A DNA stretch of 64,000 nt from Brachycybe producta (taxonomy: Eukaryota > Arthropoda > Diplopoda > Playtdesmida > Andrognathidae). The stretch spans positions 7,265,998 through 7,329,997 of the forward strand of contig JAUPFP010000005.1 in the NCBI GenBank assembly GCA_036925085.1. The letters are read 5' to 3'. The position numbers were made by a program, and so were the translations under genes. Shown in pieces: positions 60,091-64,000 of this stretch (position 1 is its first letter; each line of letters opens with the position of its first letter). The notes beneath the pieces are model-generated. The model had not been told where the DNA came from and ran no database searches. It was given only the letters and a program-made list of their open reading frames with translations.

Positions 60091-61783
60091 CTTCACACAT
60101 ACTACCCTTTTTTCAATGTTGAAAATTAGAACCCATGTGCAAAGAGTGCAAGGTGGATTTTTAAAATATGTGTAACAGTCCATTAATTTGCCATATATGT
60201 GTTCTTCAGTTTCTCAATCTCATCCATCATTTCTAACCCTTTCTTATTTGAGAAGAAAACATCAGTAATTAGTCAATAACCCATTTCAATTAAAGATTAC
60301 ATTTTAAGTGAGTTGAAATGAGTTATGGGAGTGATACACGGTTGAATTCACAGCAGTTTTTTTATGATTTCAAACATTGACATATGGCAAATGACTCACT
60401 ACTATACTTTCAGAAATACAAAAAAAAATCGTTTGCAGATGCTCTGAATGAATGCTGTTAATGAAATGAAAATGCTACCGGTTTCCTAATGCGTGCCATA
60501 CATACACATAGGCCTACATTACATACAAAACACATACACAAGTCATTATTGCTATGAACATATATATATATATATACATACTTTTATGTATTACTATATT
60601 ATTATCTCTATAGGGTACCACTTTTTTTCTAAATTTTTCATAGGATTGAAGAATCCATCATATCTCTTAATGGTAAGATCTTACCCCACATTCAAACCTC
60701 CTCCACTCTACTCTCAAAACGCTTTTTAGACATTATTACAATAAAGAAAAGAACACAAAAAAATACAAGAAATAATGAGTTATGATACAATACAATACCA
60801 GAAAGTTTCTTAACAATACACTAATCTCATTTGCATTCAGATTGTTTTAGTTGTGTTTACTCTTTAAAAACAATTGTCTCCTTGGGAAATGCAAATAACA
60901 TTTTTGCCTAAATGTAAAACTTCCACATTAAAAATGGTGGCCACATCAAATTTTGAAGGAACCAATCTACTTTTTATACACAATGTATATATCTAGTATA
61001 TATGGAGCACACACAAACATACAACAATAGAAAACATGTTGTAACCCTTTAAACACCGAAGTACTACCATTTGTAACATTTTGAAGACCCTTTTAATGAA
61101 ATGAACTTCACCCAAATGTTAACCCCCATCTCTCCCATTTCATAGATTACATTAACCAATACTTTTCATCAAGGTAACATATTTTAAACACAAGTTACAA
61201 GAGCTACAACCCTCCTTTCTCATATAACTAAATAATGATACTAGTAAAAACCCATTAAGTGTGTCCATGTGGCTATGACACACTCCATTTCTGGTTGGCA
61301 TAAATTAATACAAAGTTATTTAAATTACTCTAAGATATAAATTTACATATACGAGAATATCATAAAATATTTAGACTTGTACACTTAATTAAAGATGCAC
61401 AATTTTGCTGAAATTCAATTCGCTAAGAATCTATTATATTGTGACATAGGCATAAATATGTTTTTAGCATTTGCATATAATGAAAATAAATGTATTTTTT
61501 TGTTATATAAAAACACTCTAAAAGTTTCTTCTTTCATTTATTAAAAACACAATTAAGATTCTCTACTCCACTGAACTTTTTCAAGTATAAGAAGAGTAGA
61601 GAGAAAAAACACATTTGAATTATAAAAGTAATCAAAATAAAATCAGTGAATAAGAAAATTCATTTTGTCTTTTATGGGTGTCGTTTGAGTTAGAGTGTGC
61701 CTTAATGGGACACAGGAACAAAAGTTTAATTGATGAAATAAGACACGACATTGTAATAATGACAGAAGTCTGTTTCATTGGAT

Positions 61784-61860
61784 CAGAGATCTTCAAACGT
61801 TTGCATGAAAAGGGCCACATATTTGGGGCACATTCAAGACAGAAATTCAACATTTGAACC
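61784..61860 (-). mobile_element. hAT terminal remnant
   Basis: CAGAGATCTTCAAACGTTTGCATGAAAAGGGCCACATA-type sequence (the core TCTTCAAACGTTTGC and GGGCCACATATTTG) resembles a common hAT end. The overlapping open frame is unlikely to be a gene. Confidence 0.4.
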
Positions 61861-62204
61861 TTAACTTGAGAAGCACTGGAAGCACTCTGAATAGGGTTCC
61901 AACATGGAAAAAAATTATTTCATTACACTGCTCAGAGGATTCAAGTTGAAGATCAAGTGCCAAGTTTGATTATTTAAGACAAGTAGTGCAAAAATCAGTT
62001 CAGCAGATGTAAAGAAATATTATTATTGGCGGGGAATCAATAAATTACAAGTGAACAATTTTTGTCAAAAATAACTGAAGATTTGATATTTTGGAATTGT
62101 TTACTATGATTCTTTCTCTATGGATGTAAGCAATTTGTTCCTAATTTAGACTTTTTGATAAAACATTCAAACATTTTAGGAGCAACCTACGAGAAAAAAA
62201 AATC

Positions 62205-62290
62205 AAAATTGTTTAAAAACTAGAATGGCATCTGGTGATGATGCTAAAAGTAATTTCATCATATATTTAAAAATAAATTTACATAAGTTT
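62205..62290 (-). mobile_element. Foldback repeat family, left arm
   Basis: Contains TTTAAAAACTAGAATGGCAT, then TTTCATCATATATTTAAAAA and TAAATTTACATAAG. Confidence 0.55.
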
Positions 62291-62423
62291 TTTGACTTAA
62301 AATTAAAAATGATAACAACTAAAACGTGAAAAATTGTTTTTGTTAACGTGGTTGTAAAGTGTAGACGTTCATCGAGCTTTAATTATTTTGTCTTTCAGGT
62401 GCAAAATTAAAAATAACTTGAAT

Positions 62424-62612
62424 GTGTTTTAGAAACTAGAAGGGTAGTTCAATCACTTAAGGGTATTTCCCCGTCAGTTTGAAAATGAACCAACTTTAAG
62501 CAGAGGACGCTTTTTGCCTACAACAAATTTATTTTGAAAAACATAAAATATATATAGACCCTCCTAGTTTCTAAAACACACTCTTGTTTTTAGTTTCTAA
62601 AACACACTCATG
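62424..62612. mobile_element. Foldback repeat family, two-armed copy with duplicated end
   Basis: The left arm starts GTGTTTTAGAAACTAGAAGG, the centre reads CCAACTTTAAGCAGAGGACG, and the right arm ends CCTAGTTTCTAAAACACACT. The right end is then repeated (TTTAGTTTCTAAAACACACT). Flanking homology to the 44.7-kb copy continues through AATAATCAAGAATTCG and AAACCATCTTAA. Confidence 0.8.
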
Positions 62613-62694
62613 TATCTTTCAAAACAGAATAATCAAGAATTCGAAAATAAGGCTGTCCAAAAACCATCTTAACATACTGTAGATGAAATCAAGT

Positions 62695-62745
62695 GAAAGT
62701 TTGATAAAGTGGCACGCGAGCCACATTTGGCTCTAAAACTAAAAG
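62695..62745 (-). mobile_element. hAT-type terminal sequence remnant
   Basis: GCACGCGAGCCACATTTGGC followed by TCT resembles the GCGAGCCACATTTGGCTCT terminus seen in many hAT MITEs. The minus-strand open frame here derives from it. Confidence 0.4.
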
Positions 62746-63291
62746 ACCACCATATACCCTCAGCAATTAGATTAAGTATAACAGTGTATGAAAACATAGA
62801 AACACTGCATGTGGACCCATGCAAGAATTGATCAAAAGCTCCAATAACAACAGCATGAAACACACTCTTAGCAATCTTCACACTCTCGAGTTACTAAAAT
62901 GTAATAGTTGTAACGATGAGTCTGATGATGCTGACCAAATTGCACTGCAATTTACTTTGACATGATTTTCATTACTGAATTTCTACATATCTTATCTCCT
63001 TTCCTAATTCTACTCAACACAGTCAGTTGTATTATACAGTAATTACAATAAAACTGAAGGGACTGTCTGAATATATGTGTGCTTTAATTCCATTTACAAA
63101 TAAATGAATACATTTCAAAGAACAAAAAGGTTGGGGGGGGGGGTTGAAATAAAATAATTCCAATGAGGTTTCTTTCTCAATACACACATTTTCAATTATA
63201 TTTTTAATAAGAAGAAAGTGAAATAAAAAAAAGAGAGAGAGAAGCTTTATTGGAATTCTTATATCTCATATTAAAAGTTCTCCATTTTTTT

Positions 63292-63306
63292 GGGGGGGGG
63301 GGGGGG
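63292..63306 (+). repeat. G15 homopolymer
   Basis: A run of about 15 G followed by T and four more G. A G11 run lies nearby at 63133-63143. Confidence 0.9.
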
Positions 63307-63763
63307 TGGGGAAGGATTTTTACTTTTGTTTAAAGTGCATATGTCGATCTTCTGATCGATCAAAAAAAAGACACAATTGTAGAAAATAGAAAGTAAAGTA
63401 AGAAAAATAAATAAGAACTAGGTTCACTTTAAAAAAAATAAATTGGTGGTTTTCTCAAACTGTTGGTTGGATTATAGAAATATGATAAGTGCATTTTGGT
63501 ACTTTTTTTTCTCATCTTTGAGACTACAAACAATAACTTTTCACTTTATTTACAGTAATTGGATAGATCTTACAATAGGATACTCGACTCTTTTGAGTGT
63601 GGTACAAAGTGAAATTGTTCAGTGAACTGAAAACACACACACACATGAAAGAGAGAAATACGCACACATTGTACAATGTACAGATAAGAAACGAAATACA
63701 CGCACATATGTAGTGAGAAATACAAAGAAGACCCCCTGAAACATACACGCACACAAAACAAAC

Positions 63764-63768
63764 AGACA

Positions 63769-63851
<83 letters not shown>
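63764..63851 (+). repeat. (CA)n microsatellite
   Basis: A near-pure CA run of roughly 80 bases. The minus-strand Cys/Val-repeat frames are artefacts. Confidence 0.97.
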
Positions 63852-63857
<6 letters not shown>

Positions 63858-64000
63858 GACGTATAAATAGACATATGAACACACACATACCACGCAAACA
63901 CACTTAGTGGATTCACAATATCACATTATGCAACAAATTGTTGTGCAATGTTTCACAACCCGTGGTGTGTAACTTAAAAATGTTCACACTAAATTGTACA

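Larger units (their letters stand above)
55758..64000. other. Gene-free right flank
   Basis: Beyond the elements and microsatellites listed I see no exon with a recognisable domain on either strand. Composition is uniformly AT-rich. Confidence 0.5.

Noticed and set aside
63524..63916. Cys/Val-repeat open frames
   Set aside because: They are translations of the (CA)n microsatellite.

Overview
This is a window of nuclear DNA from an animal. It is AT-rich (about 30% GC by eye), has long spliced introns, and is crowded with microsatellites and short non-autonomous DNA transposons. Nothing in it looks prokaryotic or organellar. Three protein genes can be read exon by exon with consistent splice phases: a Pax3/7 transcription factor, a tyrosine-decarboxylase-type group II amino-acid decarboxylase, and the beta subunit of cytosolic phenylalanyl-tRNA synthetase (FARSB). 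The Pax3/7 paired domain and linker look most like protostome gooseberry/paired proteins as I remember them. The decarboxylase looks like the protostome tyramine-forming enzyme. I therefore infer a protostome invertebrate, possibly an arthropod or other ecdysozoan, but I cannot name the species.

Layout. 241-22591, minus strand: Pax3/7, nine coding exons over about 22 kb, with a complete paired domain, octapeptide, S50 homeodomain and a C-terminal OAR-like motif. Its introns (up to 12.6 kb) hold an (AT)n block, a 160-bp tandem repeat, small TIR elements and some GC-richer islands. 22592-34554: head-to-head intergenic region with one weak orphan terminal-exon candidate at 25.5 kb. 34555-45184, plus strand: tyrosine decarboxylase, with a recognisable CRE/CCAAT/TATA promoter, a predicted noncoding first exon, and 14 coding exons including a 20-nt microexon. 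45185-48159: convergent intergenic region with a TTAA-flanked MITE and other element remnants. 48160-52934, minus strand: FARSB, 14 coding exons. 52935-64000: no recognisable gene, but several MITEs and microsatellites.

The three genes do not form a pathway. Pax3/7 is a developmental regulator (segmentation, neural or muscle fates in known animals). The decarboxylase would make tyramine, the precursor of octopamine. FARSB is a housekeeping translation enzyme. The most unusual signal is a dispersed foldback repeat family seen at about two dozen places in introns and intergenic DNA. Its arms share a core reading TTCTAGTTTCTAAAACAC, or the reverse complement, and several copies carry both arms around a conserved centre.
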